Below are positions 1 through 11,984 of a stretch of 64,000 nucleotides of DNA, piece by piece. The stretch is from Bidens hawaiensis (lineage: Eukaryota > Streptophyta > Magnoliopsida > Asterales > Asteraceae). The notes under the pieces were generated by a model, which was not told the DNA's origin, searched no databases, and worked only from the letters and a program-made list of their open reading frames with translations. Made by a program: the position numbers and the translations under genes. The stretch's first letter is position 1, and the number at the start of each line of letters is the position of its first letter. The DNA lies in assembly GCA_021521415.1 (NCBI GenBank), contig JAIQDT010002051.1:124001-188000 (forward strand), written 5' to 3'.

Positions 1-949
1 GGAACGGGTACAGTACTGGGTTAACAGTGTCCCCAGATGTACCGGTTGATACGGTTTAAAGGTTATATAAACAATAATTGTATAATAACGATCGTAGGGA
101 TCATATTACAGATTGGACGTGTTAATTGATAATGATTGTTGTTACCTGCTTGCAAGTGCTAAGGTGAGTTTCACGAGCCCCTTTTTCTGAATAGTTTTTA
201 AATATTTTCCCGGGGCGGAAAGCATGTTACTATTAAAATGTTTAACTACATACTGAACGCATGGATTTTACGTGTATTTATAAATATTTGATTATACGGG
301 AATCGTACGGAATGGGTACAGTACTGGGTTAACAGTGTCCCCAGATGTCCCTAGAAGTGTTTCTGGGTTAACTTTGCCCCTGGAATAAGTACTGTACTGG
401 GTTAACAGTGTCCCCAGATGTGCCTAGAAGTGTTCCTGGGTTAACATTGCCCCCGGAATGGGTACTGTACTGGGTCAACAGTGTCCCCAGACAGAGGTTT
501 CGCTTGTGGGCTTAGCATAATTACATCGTGTTTCTGGGTTAACATTGCCCCCGGAATGAGTACAGTACTGGGTTAATAGTGTCCCCAGATAATATTATAT
601 TTTGATATGGATTTATCATGGTTTACTCAAATTGTGAAACTCACCAACTATTCGTAGTTGACCCGTTTTCTCACATGCTTTTTAGGTACAATTAAGATGA
701 AGTGATTGCTTACGTGCTAAGTGCTTGATGTGTGTAAGATTTGTGTGCGGGATGTTAGGATACATTATAACAAATAGAATTGTGTATCGTATTATATGAT
801 GTGTGTATCACCTAGACGGTAATGAAATACAAGATAATGTAATTTGAAGTATATTAATGTATTCAGTTTTCTTTATAAACAATGTGGTTGATATCAGAGG
901 TGTCTGTTGCATCCCATTTACGTTTCCGCTGCGGTTGCGGGGTGTTACA
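1..949 (+). repeat. 5' LTR (3' portion) of the Tekay-like element
   Basis: This stretch aligns end to end with 11037-11984, the last 948 bp of the 3' LTR. It ends in gggtgttaca, and the primer binding site follows within six bases. It contains degenerate direct repeats of a ctgggttaac...gtccccagatgt unit, roughly between 1 and 590. Confidence 0.92.
300..595 (+). repeat. Minisatellite inside the Tekay-like LTR
   Basis: Alternating blocks of the form tactgggttaacagtgtcccc and ctgggttaacattgcccccgg recur every 60-100 bp, with core words ggttaac and cccc. The same array is present in the other LTR (about 11015-11630), so it pre-dates the insertion. Function unknown. Confidence 0.75.
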
Positions 950-954
950 GAAGT

Positions 955-967
955 TGGTATCAGAACC
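955..967 (+). other. Primer binding site, initiator tRNA-Met type
   Basis: tggtatcagaacc begins five bases after the LTR end (949). The usual plant iMet site is tggtatcagagc, so there is one mismatch. It primes minus-strand DNA synthesis in the particle. Confidence 0.85.
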
Positions 968-2589
968 ATTGGTTATAAAAGAATTAGGATGTCTTTAAAA
1001 GATACCTAAAATATAACAAGTAGCTCAAGTATTATAGGATCTGAATATCAACTAATAATATATAGTGACGGGATCTGGATGAACTTGAATGGACAAGTGA
1101 GTTATTATGGTCCGGAACATAATAACAGACTTGTCTGCACGAGGGAATTCAGGGGAAGTCACTGGGTACATTAATAGGTAAAAATGGCAACATATGTGTA
1201 AAGTATATAATATTATTTATACGTGCTAATGTGTATATATATATGTACATATCTTGTGGGTACATGTATTGAGAATGGGACCCGGATAAGGAACCGGGGG
1301 ATGAAATAATAAAAGTACCGAGGATGCTGAAATTTCTAGAGCATCGGTTGATAATGAGTCTGACTTATCGGGCCATTGTTATGATAGTACCAAGTTAGAT
1401 CTCCCGTTTGACATTAACCAGAAATATCTAGTAACTGTCACTCCCAACCAAAATTGATAAATCCCTTACCCTACCAACACCGGTACCGTATATCCTAATA
1501 ACCCCCTATGTTCACCCGAACCGCAACCCTCACGTACGGACGGACCTGTACCTGAACCCATTCTTGTTCCATTAAAATAAAAATAAAAGAATAATAATAA
1601 AATGGATAATAAATGAGCAGATAAAAATAATATATAGAAATATATATATATGTATTGCTCACTCTCAAACATATGAGACATACCACCTCCAGATCGAGAA
1701 TTATTGATTTTAGCAAACCTAAAACGCCTGAGGACATTGACTGAGCAAGTGATAGAGTTCCCCATAATAGTAATTAATAATATTTAAAGGCAACCCATGT
1801 TGCGCGATTACCTTGAACCTTGCAACTCCCTATGTTAACCTTACATCCGTTAGATGCCTATACCCATGTATACTCGAATAGAATGATTAACCATACACAA
1901 AGAGGTGTTGGAATCATTATAGCATAGTTGGTTATTCGTTCGTAGGTGGTATACTGTGTATGCCGGATATACGAATAAACACGGATATTATAACTCCGTG
2001 GTACGTAATCGTTTGGTGCGCACGGTGAGCATGTATCGGTTATGCTGACATGCAGAAGGATATTGAAATCAAGTATATTAAACATTAATCTTTGTTGAGA
2101 AAGATCTATATGTCGGTTGGTGACAAGGGTTATGAAACATATTTAAACGTTAACCGACGTCAGGTTAAGTCCATATGTTATTATACTTGTGGGACATATA
2201 TACTAGATACTGGTATGTGTAATGTGTATGATAATATTTGGTGTGTATGTGTACCTGCTGTTATGATTGAACTGGTAACGAGTTATACGGTGAGATTAGT
2301 ATTGATTACTGCGTACAGGATGAGTACGGCAGAATGACATAAAAGAGTAACTCCAATGATGGAGATTGATATGATTCAGTTGATTGCTCAAAGATAGCAA
2401 ATGATGATACCGAATGTCTTATCACAGATCACTGCTAGTGTTGATGCAAATGTGATCGCAGACTTATAGATCGAGCAATCACATGATTATGAATATTTCA
2501 ATTCTTAGTGTTATTACTAAGAGTGTTAATGTCCCACCGAATACTATTATGACTACAAGTATTAGTTATAAACTAAACATGAATGGTAG
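968..2589 (+). other. Leader and unreadable 5' gag region of the Tekay-like element
   Basis: The interval should hold the untranslated leader and the start of gag. I could not recognise a continuous protein; stops occur in all frames and the short ORFs on either strand resemble nothing I know. It is read as decayed element sequence because of its position. Confidence 0.5.
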
Positions 2590-3600
2590 TCGTAATGAAT
2601 TAGATCCGGTATGAAGGATATGTTTATTGGTTGTGTTAAGGAAATTATTAATAGTTTACTGATGATAAAGGGAGGAATAGACTAGCGAGTGGATAGAAAA
2701 GATTGAAATGGTTAAGGATATTGGTAAGAGTCTAGAACATTGTGTACTGAAATATGCTACAGATATGTTGGTAGACTATGTTGTATCGTGATGGAACACG
2801 ATGGTACAAAATTATAGTTAGAAAGTTATTGCTCAGATGATATAGTCAGGATTTAAAATTCTTGTGCTAGAGCACTTTTATTCGAGTAATTAAGTTCAAA
2901 GATTGGAAACTGAGCTATGGAAGATAGAAATGTTGTATGCTGATCACTTAGAAAACGCTAATCGTTTGAAGGAATTGTCATGTCTGGTAACATGGCTAAT
3001 TACTCCTGAAACTAAGCGAAGTGAGCGCAATATTGGGGACTAACTCCATCGATAAGGAATATAGTCAATCCAGTAAAATATACAACCTTTGGAAGGGTTG
3101 TGTCACAAGCCAGCATTGATATATTTGACTCTATGGGAAGCGGACTGGAAGGATGTTAGGTGAGACGTCGAGTATTAAAGAAGAGAAATGATAAAGGTAT
3201 AGTGCAAGATAGACTTTTGAATAAGTAGGTATGTCCTACAACCCAGAATTATACCAAGACTAGTTCTGGTGTGAAAACATGAACCGCATGAAGGGTCCTT
3301 CCCTAAATGTGGAAAATATGATCATCGGCAAGAAGAAGAATGTCGAGTGATAGTAGGTCACGGGTGTGGTAAAGATGGACGTAATGCCCTAATTGTAGAA
3401 CCAATTGAAGCCATGTGAACCGGCAACCCCAACCCATTCGTGTACAACCCCTCCGAACCCAACAACCTCAATAACAATCCATCCAAAGAAATTAAATTAT
3501 GCCAAACAGTTGTACTTGCTATGAATGTGGCAGTACAGAACGTTTCAAGAGAAATTGCCCAAAGTTGAACCAAGATGTCGTTGGAAGACGAACCTCAAGA
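2590..3600 (+). pseudogene. gag remnant (Tekay-like gypsy)
   Basis: Gag forms the capsid and binds genomic RNA in the cytoplasmic particle. Translation of about 2885-3080 gives patches such as EMLYADHLENANRLKEL and LITPETKRSERNI, which match the conserved chromovirus Gag region (GADHxxYTxRFxxL, LVTPExKRIERYI) that I recall. At 3517-3558 a zinc knuckle remnant reads CYECGSTERFKRNC. The cysteine spacing is kept, but the usual Gly-His pair is Glu-Arg, so zinc binding should be lost. Frameshifts and stops break the frame throughout. It lies between the leader and the protease/RT region, as expected. No functional product is likely. Confidence 0.62.
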
Positions 3601-3659
3601 CAAGCATCAACCTCGGATCAAGCAAGGAGCCGTGCTTTTTGTGAGTAATTCGAATAAAG

Positions 3660-5427
3660 CACGTCATGATCCAAAGGTGGTATTAAGTACGTTGTAGTTT
3701 TAAATCAATGGGCTTCAACGATATTTTTACGGTCGTCGTTAGAAGTTAGTTCCTGCTAACCTCCTATCATTTGGAAAGATACCGATTAGTGAAACTATAG
3801 AACCCCATACGGTAGAATCGCTAACGGTAAATCCCTAATGGTTAACTAAATTGTTCGGAATTGTCCTATTACTCTGAACGATTAATCCTTTCCTTATTGA
3901 CCTACGACCAGTAAAGTTAAGAAGTTTTGACGTAATAGTTAACATGGATTGGCTAACTCAACATGAAGCTGAAATCAAATATGAAAAGAAGATGATTAGA
4001 AGCTCTCCTTCGGACGATGAAGCGATTAGATACAGAGAAAAGTGTACGGTATTATGTTACCACTCTAATCTCATCTTGAGATGTTATAATATTTACGACA
4101 AGAAGACGTGGTGTATTTAACAAACGCGATTGCCAAAGTATTTAAAAGAAAACACATAGAAGATGTTTCGGTGATAAGTAAATATCCAGAAGTTTTCCCA
4201 GAAGAACTTTCTGGGTTACCGCCAACCCGACATGTCGAATACAGAATCGATTTAATACCTCAAGCTGGCCCTGTTGCTAAAGTATCTTACCGACTTGCAT
4301 CAACTGAAATGCAAGAATTATTGGATAAGGTTTTATACAACCTAGTTAGTCACCATGGGGTGCACCAGTGTTATTTGGGAAATGAAGGACGGAAGTGTTA
4401 GGATATGTGTTGATTAGGGAGAATTGAATAAAGTGACGATCAAGAATAGGTATTCACTTCTTCGAAGTGAATGATCTGTTTAACCAACTGCAAGGGGCGA
4501 TTTATTCTTAGAAAATTGATCTTAGATATAGTTATCACCAAATGAAAAATCCAAGAGGAGGACGTTGCAACAACAGCGTTTCGGACTCGCTACGGCCATT
4601 ATGAATTCTTAGTTATGCCTTTCGGGCTAACAAATGCGCCAGCAGCATTCATGGAACTCATGAACCGAGTCTGTAAACTTTATTTTGACAAATTTGTCAT
4701 AACATTCATTGATGATATTTTGATATATTCGCAACATAAAGAAGAGCACGAACGACGGTTAAGGAAAATTGTGGAAGTGTTAAAGCAAGAGGAGTTGTAC
4801 GCGAAGTTTTCGAAATGTGATTTTGAATAAAGAAGGCATAATCCCTTGGTCATGTTGTAAAGCAACAAGGATTTCACATAGATCCCAATAAGATAGAAAC
4901 CATTAAAATTGTGCCAAGCGCCGATTTTAAGTCTCCCCGATGGAGACGATGGTTTTGTCGCGTATTGGGACGCATCGCGTAGAGGGTTAGGATGCGTGTT
5001 AACGCAGAATAATAAGGTTATAGCCTATGCTTCCCGACAGTTAAAAGTACACGAGAAAAATTACACTACTCACGACTTAGAACTGGGAGCGGTTATCTTC
5101 GCACTTAAAATCTGGAGAAGTTATTTCTACGGTACGAAGTGCACCATCTTCACCGATCATAACAGTTTGCAGCACATATTAGATCAGAAGGAACTGAATA
5201 TGAGGCAATGAAGACAGGTTGAGTTGTTAAGCGATTATGACTGTGACATCCGTTATCACCCCGGCAAGGCTAAGGTCGTAGCCGAAGCCTTGAGTAGGAA
5301 AGATTGGGTTAAGTCATTGCGGGTGCGAGCGCTGGGGATGATAGTCCAGTCGAACTTTTCGGACCTGATTCGAGTCGCTCAACGTGAGGCATTGAAAGAG
5401 GAACAATTGGAAAAGGAGGGACTTTAA
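3660..5427 (+). pseudogene. pol remnant: protease tail, reverse transcriptase, RNase H (gypsy)
   Basis: Reverse transcriptase and RNase H copy the element RNA into DNA. A protease-to-RT linker at 3923-3976 reads SFDVIVNMDWLTQHEAEI, close to the typical SFDVIVGMDWL. RT begins near 4160 (EVFPEELSGLPPTRHVEYRI). The palm region at 4615-4830 holds [19 protein letters not shown] and the catalytic FIDD box (FIDDILIYS). RNase H follows at 4909-5211 ([24 protein letters not shown]) and then YHPGKAKVVAEALSRK near 5250. The frame is broken at about 4400-4600 and 4830, among other places, so no enzyme can be made. The order and wording are those of Ty3/gypsy chromoviruses. Confidence 0.88.
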
Positions 5428-6445
5428 GGCAATGAGAAGAAATTCGAACAGCGCGTGGACGAAATTCTCTACTTCCAAAAATCATGTTTGGATCCCGACC
5501 CTCCATGACCTTCGTGAATTAATCATGGACGAAGCACATAGATCGAAATATTCCATACATCCGGGATCGGATTAGACTATTGATGATACGAATATCTGAA
5601 TGGATTTTGTTAATGACCGAGTGTGGAGAAAGATATGGTTACGTATGTTGGTGAAAATTTAAGTTATGCAAGAGATAAGGCTGCATACCGAAAACCCTTG
5701 GGAACGCCACAACGACAGAAAATTCGCCAATGATAGTGGGAATAAATTACAATGGGTTTCGGGACGCAAATTCCCAAGATATATCAAAGGCATGAGGTAA
5801 ATTGGGTAATCGCGGATCGATTAACCAATCCTCGCATTTCATCCCAATCCATGTCGATTACCACAATGAATTCTCGCCCAAATTCATGATGGTGAAATGG
5901 TATCTCGTCGTGGAGTACCATTTTCAATTATCTCAGATCGAAATAGTCATCCTACTTCCAATATTGGAAGGCGGGGAAGGAAGCATCGAGAGCTTGAAGC
6001 TTTCTATGGGTGAAGTAATTATTACCAATTTGTTAAATTGAAAATGGGCGTCACCCAAGCCATAAGATTTGAATTGATTCGAGAAACAACCAATAGGATT
6101 TATAATAATTAAGATATGTTGAAAGCAGCGCGAGATTGGCAAAGGATTTATGCCAACATTCAAAGGAAACCATTGTCGCTGGAAAGAGGTGACAAGGTAT
6201 TTTTAAGGCATCACCTTAGAGAGGTGATATGAGGTTTGGCAAAACCGAAAATAGCTCCTTAATATATTGGACCTCATGAGACTATCTCCATGATTGGTCA
6301 TTTAGTTTATCGATTAAAGTACTCCAGGGGCTAAGTACTATACATAATATTTTGCCATGTATACGGATTGAAAAGTACCTAAGCGATAAGGCAACGAAAG
6401 TACTAGTAATGGAGGTACTCATGGAAGACATACTTGATATCATAA
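5428..6445 (+). pseudogene. integrase and post-integrase remnant (gypsy)
   Basis: Integrase inserts the cDNA. The zinc-binding H/C region survives near 5526-5570 (DEAHRSKYSIHPGSD), typical of chromovirus integrase. The catalytic core is hardly legible. Around 6175-6330 a translated patch resembles the segment after the core (LERGDKVFLR, IGPHETISMIGHLVYRL), which in Tekay elements precedes the chromodomain; I could not confirm a chromodomain. Stops and shifts are dense. The small element at 6451 is inserted just beyond this segment. Confidence 0.7.
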
Positions 6446-6450
6446 ATAAT
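6446..6450. other. Target site duplication (ataat), left copy
   Basis: ataat directly precedes the LTR start at 6451 and recurs at 8689-8693 directly after the second LTR, showing insertion into the Tekay-like element. Confidence 0.9.
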
Positions 6451-6628
6451 TGTTGGTGCATTTTGTGACCGTCGCTATGCAATTCTGACCAGCGGAACGC
6501 CACAGGCGAAGTTAGAACAACTTCGCCATAGGCGAAGTTAGCGCAACTTCTGCCATAGGCGAAGTTATATCAACTTCGCCATAGGTGAAGTTGTAACAAC
6601 TTCGCCTACAGGCCCAAGCCCGTGAAGT

Positions 6629-6644
6629 TTATATATATATATAT
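6629..6644 (+). promoter_or_regulatory. Probable TATA box of the small element's LTR promoter
   Basis: A run of alternating T and A lies after the hairpin array and some 290 bp before the AATAAA signal; the equivalent is at 8323-8336 in the 3' LTR. Position and sequence suit a pol II core promoter, but no transcript evidence is available here. Confidence 0.55.
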
Positions 6645-6923
6645 GTGTGTCGTGTTTAGGGTTAAGAATCCAGTAATTCAGAGAGTTGTGTGTTACAGTT
6701 TGAGTGTCGAGAGAGAACAAACAGAGAGAGAGTGTCGTTAGGGACGACCCGAGGTAGAGCTCACCTCGGGTCGGACGTGTTTCTGTTTATGTTACGGTAT
6801 GTAACGTGTTTGTTTAATTATTATTATAAAGAATCTGCAGATTTGTTTATCCCGTTCTTGTATTTGTTCGTGTATTTGTTCGTGTACGTGTTTGTGTTCT
6901 TCATCTTTTACACCAATAAACGA

Positions 6924-6950
6924 GTCTAGGAGGATTCCGCACTCCTAGAC
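6924..6950 (+). other. LTR hairpin with GATTCCGCA loop (small element, 5' LTR)
   Basis: GTCTAGGAG pairs perfectly with CTCCTAGAC around the nine-base loop GATTCCGCA. It starts three bases after AATAAA. The same structure is at 8615-8641. Copia A and C have the same loop on a different stem. Confidence 0.85.
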
Positions 6951-7000
6951 CTCGTGCGGATCTCGTATCGATCGGCGACGCCCCCGGGGGGACCTACATG

Positions 7001-7013
7001 TGGTATCAGAGCC
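7001..7013 (+). other. Primer binding site of the small element
   Basis: tggtatcagagcc, a full match to the plant iMet primer site, two bases after the LTR end. Confidence 0.92.
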
Positions 7014-8174
7014 TTAGGCTCTTATGCTATGGTTCGAGATCTGCGATTTGGTGTTTCTGTCACGTTTCTGTGCGTTTCTGGCCGAACAGCGCCGCAGGCG
7101 AAGTTATTGTTCATCAGGCGAAGTTGCCGTCACTGTTTGTAGGGTTTAGGCGAAGATATAAGGTTAAGCGAAGTTATCCACAACTTCGCCTACCTCACAA
7201 GTTCGCTTATCAGCCAGGCGAAGTTATGGACAGGCGAAGTTAATGAGGAGCGATGTTAACTTTAGGCGAAGTTAACGAGTTTAAAAAAAAAAAAAGAGTA
7301 TTTTGGTGTTTTTGTCTGTATGGCCAGGTGTACATGATTATTGTGAGACCGGAGATGTTGTTCCGTCAACGAGTGAAACTTGTTATCTCTGGGTCTTACG
7401 TGTGAACAAATACGTGTCAACTCTGGATATGGAGTTGAGTTTGTGAATGGGATATTGATTGAAACTGGATATTGACACATATTTGGGTGTTTGTGGGCAA
7501 TGAAATTGTTGTTGTTCGAGGTTGACCAACTGAAGAAAGTCAAATTGAACTGAAGGTTTTTGTCATTACTGGATTGCGGTCAGAGCATATTATTTATGTT
7601 ACTTTTAAGGCGTTCGAGAATTGGATCCTGAAACGTGATGCTTATTTATTAGAGTGAAAATTCTGGAACAAGTTGGATTTAATCGGGAACTAAAGTGTTT
7701 ATGTTCTTGATCGTTATCCCTGGTGATTGAAGATGCTTCGGATTAATTAATGGTCATGTGTTAGATTCTGTCAAGGTGGTTTTGTGATGAAATTGATCAC
7801 TTGATGTTGAGTAGTTGAAGATTAAATCTTATCGTATGCCGACGAGTTGGTGAAGTTGTGGAGGAAGCCCAACTTCACGTGTTGGTGAAGTCAGATGGAC
7901 TCACGTGATGGGTTGAGATGATCTATTGGAACGAGGATGCATGCATTTCAAAGACCTCAATCTATATTGTCGGAGAAGCTTACACTGAAGGGGAGATCTG
8001 ATATGGAAGACGCTGGGTGATTGGTAGATTTGTAAAGCTACATGACAGATTCAGACACGGCTGGTTGACTGCAAACAGAAGATCATCAGTTAAGAGGGGG
8101 ACTGTTGGTGCATGTCGTGTAACAGATGATCTTTCGTGTTTGTTAGAATTGAGAGCAACTGTCAAAGGGTAGTC
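7014..8174 (+). other. Internal region of the small element, no coding capacity seen
   Basis: The first 260 bp are rich in GGCGAAGTT motifs, partly as hairpins (for example near 7165-7192), and resemble the copia C leader. The rest has no recognisable protein. A purine tract at 8091-8100 is followed at 8103 by tgttggtgca, a false LTR start 72 bp before the real one at 8175. Confidence 0.7.
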
Positions 8175-8688
8175 TGTTGGTGCATTTTGTGACCGTCGCT
8201 ATGCAATTCTGACCAGCGGAACGCCACAGGCGAAGTTAGAACAACTTCGCCATAGGCGAAGTTAGCGCAACTTCTATGGCGAAGTTGATATAACTTCGCC
8301 TAAAGGCCCAAGCCCGTGAAGTTTATATATATATATGTGTGTCGTGTTTAGGGTTAAGAATCCAGTAATTCAAAGTGTTGTGTGTTACAGTTTGAGTGTC
8401 GAGAGAGAACAAACAGAGAGAGAGTGTCGTTAGGGACGACCCGAGGTAGAGCTCACCTCGGGTCGGACGTGTTTCTGTTTATGTTACGGTATGTAACGTG
8501 TTTGTTTAATTATTATTATAAAGAATCTGCAGATTTGTTTATCCCGTTCTTGTATTTGTTCGTGTATTTGTTCGTGTACGTGTTTGTGTTCTTCATCTTT
8601 ACACCAATAAACGAGTCTAGGAGGATTCCGCACTCCTAGACCTCGTGCGGATCTTGTATCGATCAGCGACGCCCCCGGGGGGACTACA
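8175..8688 (+). repeat. 3' LTR of the small non-autonomous element
   Basis: Matches 6451-6998 apart from a loss of motif units near 8262-8300 and a few substitutions. It ends ggactaca and is followed by the TSD ataat (8689-8693). Confidence 0.93.
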
Positions 8689-8693
8689 ATAAT

Positions 8694-8897
8694 TCCGTAC
8701 AGTTAGTAGACGGGAAAACTAAACAGTTTGGACACACCAAGCTTTATTGATTAAGATTAAGTGGAATTCACAGCGAGGACCAGATTATACCTGGTAACGC
8801 GAGGGTGACTACTGAAGGAAAAACCCCCACCCTTCTCTCGGAAGGGGATAGTGGGCGTGTAAAATTTCGAGGACGAAATTTCTTAACGGGGGGAGAA
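8694..8897 (+). other. 3' untranslated end of the Tekay-like element with polypurine tract
   Basis: Sequence resumes after the nested insertion. The tract ggggggagaa at 8888-8897 abuts the LTR start and would prime plus-strand synthesis. Confidence 0.8.
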
Positions 8898-11800
8898 TGT
8901 AACGATTCCGACGAAACCAGGGATACCCTAACCGGTAGACTGTAGTTACGTTATATTTAATGTCGGGAACATGAATTACCATAGTAACTATACGAGAATG
9001 CATGGTTCACTGTATTGATTGTACGTGAATATATAATTCATCGTATTGAATATGCGATTAATCGATCGATAGTTATTGAAACCCGAACGAATCAAGGGTT
9101 CAATTATAGACGATATCTATGATATTTAATGATGTTTACGAAGTATTAAAGCTTCGGGATAAGTGAATTAAGCGCAGAAAAAGAATTTTCGATTTAATGG
9201 TACGTCGGTACGTTAAACGAAACCTTTAATACCAAACCGAGCAAGAGACAATCGATCAAGCCGAAAAAGATGCGCAATTATTAATAATATGATGTTTCAA
9301 GCTAATAAATGTCATGGTTTAAGTTTATAAAGTTTTTAAATCGGTTTTATATAAATTTCATTTTTAGCCGAAAAACGACCGTTTTAGCCTCGTTTTAAGC
9401 CGAATTAGACATTTAACCGAAAAACGAACTAAACGAGATTATCCAAAACATTATCCGGATTTCGAGAATCCAAATGAGTGGCCATGAATGGAGAGGTGGG
9501 TCCCACCCCACCACCTCCTTATTCCGATCGGACCTAAGGGTCCAACCCCATTTCTCATTTTTTTTTTTTACACCAAATTATCCACATCCATCTCTTCCTC
9601 TCAAGTTCATGATCCAAAACCGAGATTTTGTAGCAAGAAAACAAGGTAAAGAATCGAGTTAATCAAGTTTCCATCTTCGTTTCTTGAGTTTATTTGCAAG
9701 AAAATGAGGTTTCAAAGATGAAAACCGATTCTTGCATGATCAAGTGATGTATACGGGTTATACAAGGGATCTTGGTCCAAGAAAGGAATTAAACGGACCA
9801 AAAACGAATTTTTACGGTTTAAACTTTAGTTTTGGAACAATAACCGAAACTATAGTGTAAGAGGCTTGATCGTGAGTCTAACTTGCTTGGTATTGTGGTA
9901 TGTTGGTTGTAGGTTCTGTGTTTAGTGGTAGATAAGGCGGAAAGACGAGTTTGTAGCTTGTAGTGGCGGAAAACGAAAGGTATATTCGGTTAAGTTCGGT
10001 TTTGGAGTTTTTGTACAGATTGTTGATGGTTTGGAGTTAGGTCATGAAATTCTACAGATGTGTTAAATACATGAAAATATGAGTTCTGTGAATTTTTGGT
10101 AATTTTTGGACAAAGGATTAATATTTGGTGAATTTAATGCTCGGTTTTGGCCAAAAATGGTGAAAAATAGTTAAATATCATGAAAAATTCTGGAAAATTC
10201 CAAATAAGCTGTTTATAACATGTATAAGTCACACACAAAATTTTAGGTCCGTTGGAGAAGACTAAGTAGGCTTTTCGGTTAAACGAGTTCTAGGGTTTTC
10301 TAGCTCGGTTTTAGTGAAAATGGCATGTAAAGAAGATTTTGGTTCTGGAAAAATTACAGGGGACTATGTGGATGGCAGGGGACATCCAGGGAAAATTTGG
10401 GATTTTTCTAAGATCGTTTGGTATTTACGACATATTTAGTGTTTAAATGGTGTTTAAAAATAGATAAATAAATTTTAAATATAGAAATTAATTCTGGAAA
10501 TATTTTTATAAAATTCCCCACTGTCAAAAAGTGATTTGTGCAAAATTTCAATATCCGACAGTAAACGGATAATTATTTGTGCTAAAAAGGAAATAAAAAC
10601 AAACTTTTAAAGCTTAAAACGCGTAAACCAGTAAAGTTCGCCTAAGCGAGCTGACTGGTGTATAAAAACCCTAAAAATGAACTATTTTCATATAATCGAG
10701 TTAAACAAGTAAAAATAAATCATCCGAAAATAATTCGGATGATTTAGGTATTTTATTCCGATTTAACGGTTTCCGGTACGCTAAAGACGGAAACGGGTCC
10801 CGCGGCCAATCGGGGCGTCTAAACCGAGCTCTAATTTCACAACTTAAACTAAATTATCAGTCAACCACTATTTTCGGGTCGTGTGTGACCAAACTCATTT
10901 TTTGAAACATAAAAACGGGTAACCGTGCTAGGCACGCAAAACGGGGAAAACAAGCTATTAGAAAATTTGACTGTTGAACTCTAAATGACATCACAATCTG
11001 TGTCCGGAGAAGTGTTTCTGGGTTAACATTGCCCCCGGAACGGGTACAGTACTGGATTAACAGTGTCCCCAGATGTACCTGTTGATACGGTTAAAATGTT
11101 ATATAAACAATAATTGTATAATAACGATCGTAGGAATCATATTACAGATTGGACGTGTTAATTGATAATGATTGTTATTATATGCTTGCATGTGCTAAGG
11201 TGAGTTTCACGAGCCCCTTTTTCTGAATAGTTTTTAAATATTTTCCCGGGGCGGAAAGCATGTTACTATTAAAATGTTTAAGTACATACTGAACGCATGG
11301 ATTTGCGTGTATTTATAAATATTTGATTATACGGGAATCGTACGGAATTGGTACAGTACTGGGTTAAAAGTGTCCCCAGATGTCCCTAGAAGTGTTTCTG
11401 GGTTAACTTTGCCCCCAGAATGAGTACTGTACTGGGTTAACAGTGTCCCCAGATGTCCCTAGAAGTGTTCCTGGGTTAATATTGCCCCCGGAATGGGTAC
11501 TGTACTGGGTCAACAGTGTCCCCAGACAGAGGTTTCGCTTGTGGGCTCAGCATAATTACATCGTGTTTCTGGGTTAACATTGCCCCCGGAATGAGTACAG
11601 TACTGGGTTAACAGTGTCCCAAGATAATATTATATTTTGATATGGATTTATCATGGTTTACTCAAATTGTGAAACTCACCAACTATTCGTAGTTGACCCG
11701 TTTTCTCACATGCTTTTCAGGTACAATTAAGATGAAGTGATTGCTTACGTGCTAAGTGCTTGATGTGTGTAAGATTTATGTGCGGGATGTTAGGATACAT

Positions 11801-11984
11801 TATAACAAATAGAATTGTGTATCGTATTGTATGATGTGTGTATCACCTAGACGGTAATGAAATACCAGATAATGTAATTTGAAGTATATTAATGTATTCA
11901 GTTTTCTTTATAAACAATGTGGTTGATATCTGAGGTGTCTGTTGTATCCCGTTTACGTTTCCGCTGCGGTTGCGGGGTGTTACA
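8898..11984 (+). repeat. 3' LTR of the Tekay-like element (3087 bp)
   Basis: Begins tgtaacgattcc after the polypurine tract and ends ggggtgttaca, giving short terminal inverted repeats TGTAAC/GTTACA. Its last 948 bp match 1-949. It is non-coding, with the minisatellite at about 11015-11630. Confidence 0.93.

Larger units (their letters stand above)
6451..6998 (+). repeat. 5' LTR of the small non-autonomous element
   Basis: Starts tgttggtgca and ends gacctaca. It carries four inverted pairs of GGCGAAGTT and AACTTCGCC types at about 6508-6607, a TATA-like run at 6629-6644, AATAAA at 6915-6920 and a strong hairpin at 6924-6950. The other LTR is 34 bp shorter, mainly because it has fewer GGCGAAGTT units. 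Confidence 0.93.
6451..8688 (+). mobile_element. Non-autonomous LTR retrotransposon (TRIM/LARD-like, 2.2 kb), copia-type
   Basis: Two direct LTRs of 548 and 514 bp flank about 1.18 kb that contains an iMet primer site and a purine-rich 3' end but no recognisable gag or pol. The 5-bp TSD is intact. The LTR ends (tgttggt... and ...ctaca) match those of copia A and C. Part of the leader (about 7107-7200) is nearly the same as the leader of copia C (about 45640-45745). I infer that it relies on enzymes of the copia A/C family. It is too long for a classical TRIM and shorter than most LARDs, so the class name is loose. Confidence 0.88.
1..11984 (+). mobile_element. Tekay-like Ty3/gypsy LTR retrotransposon, 5' end cut by window
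   Basis: The element comprises the 3' part of a 5' LTR (1-949), an iMet-type primer binding site, decayed gag and pol, a polypurine tract and a complete 3' LTR (8898-11984). The domain order protease, RT, RNase H, integrase identifies Ty3/gypsy. LTRs near 3.1 kb and the wording of the Gag, RT and post-integrase remnants fit the Tekay/Del chromovirus group as I remember it. The 949 bp of overlapping LTR align with a net one-base length difference and roughly 2-3% substitutions by eye, so this is not a very old insertion, yet the coding region is heavily mutated. It lies inside copia A: the base after 11984 continues sequence homologous to copia C near 52404. It is itself interrupted by a 2.2 kb element at 6451-8688. 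The left TSD is outside the window; the right one would be cttgc. Confidence 0.9.

Noticed and set aside
6500..7280. CRISPR-like regular repeats
   Set aside because: Plant nuclear retroelement DNA; units are nine bases, irregularly spaced and inverted.
6690..8639. The same 79-85 codon ORF in both LTRs of the small element
   Set aside because: Duplicated because it lies in the LTR; hydrophobic run comes from a tgtttgttcgtg-rich sequence; no homology I recognise.
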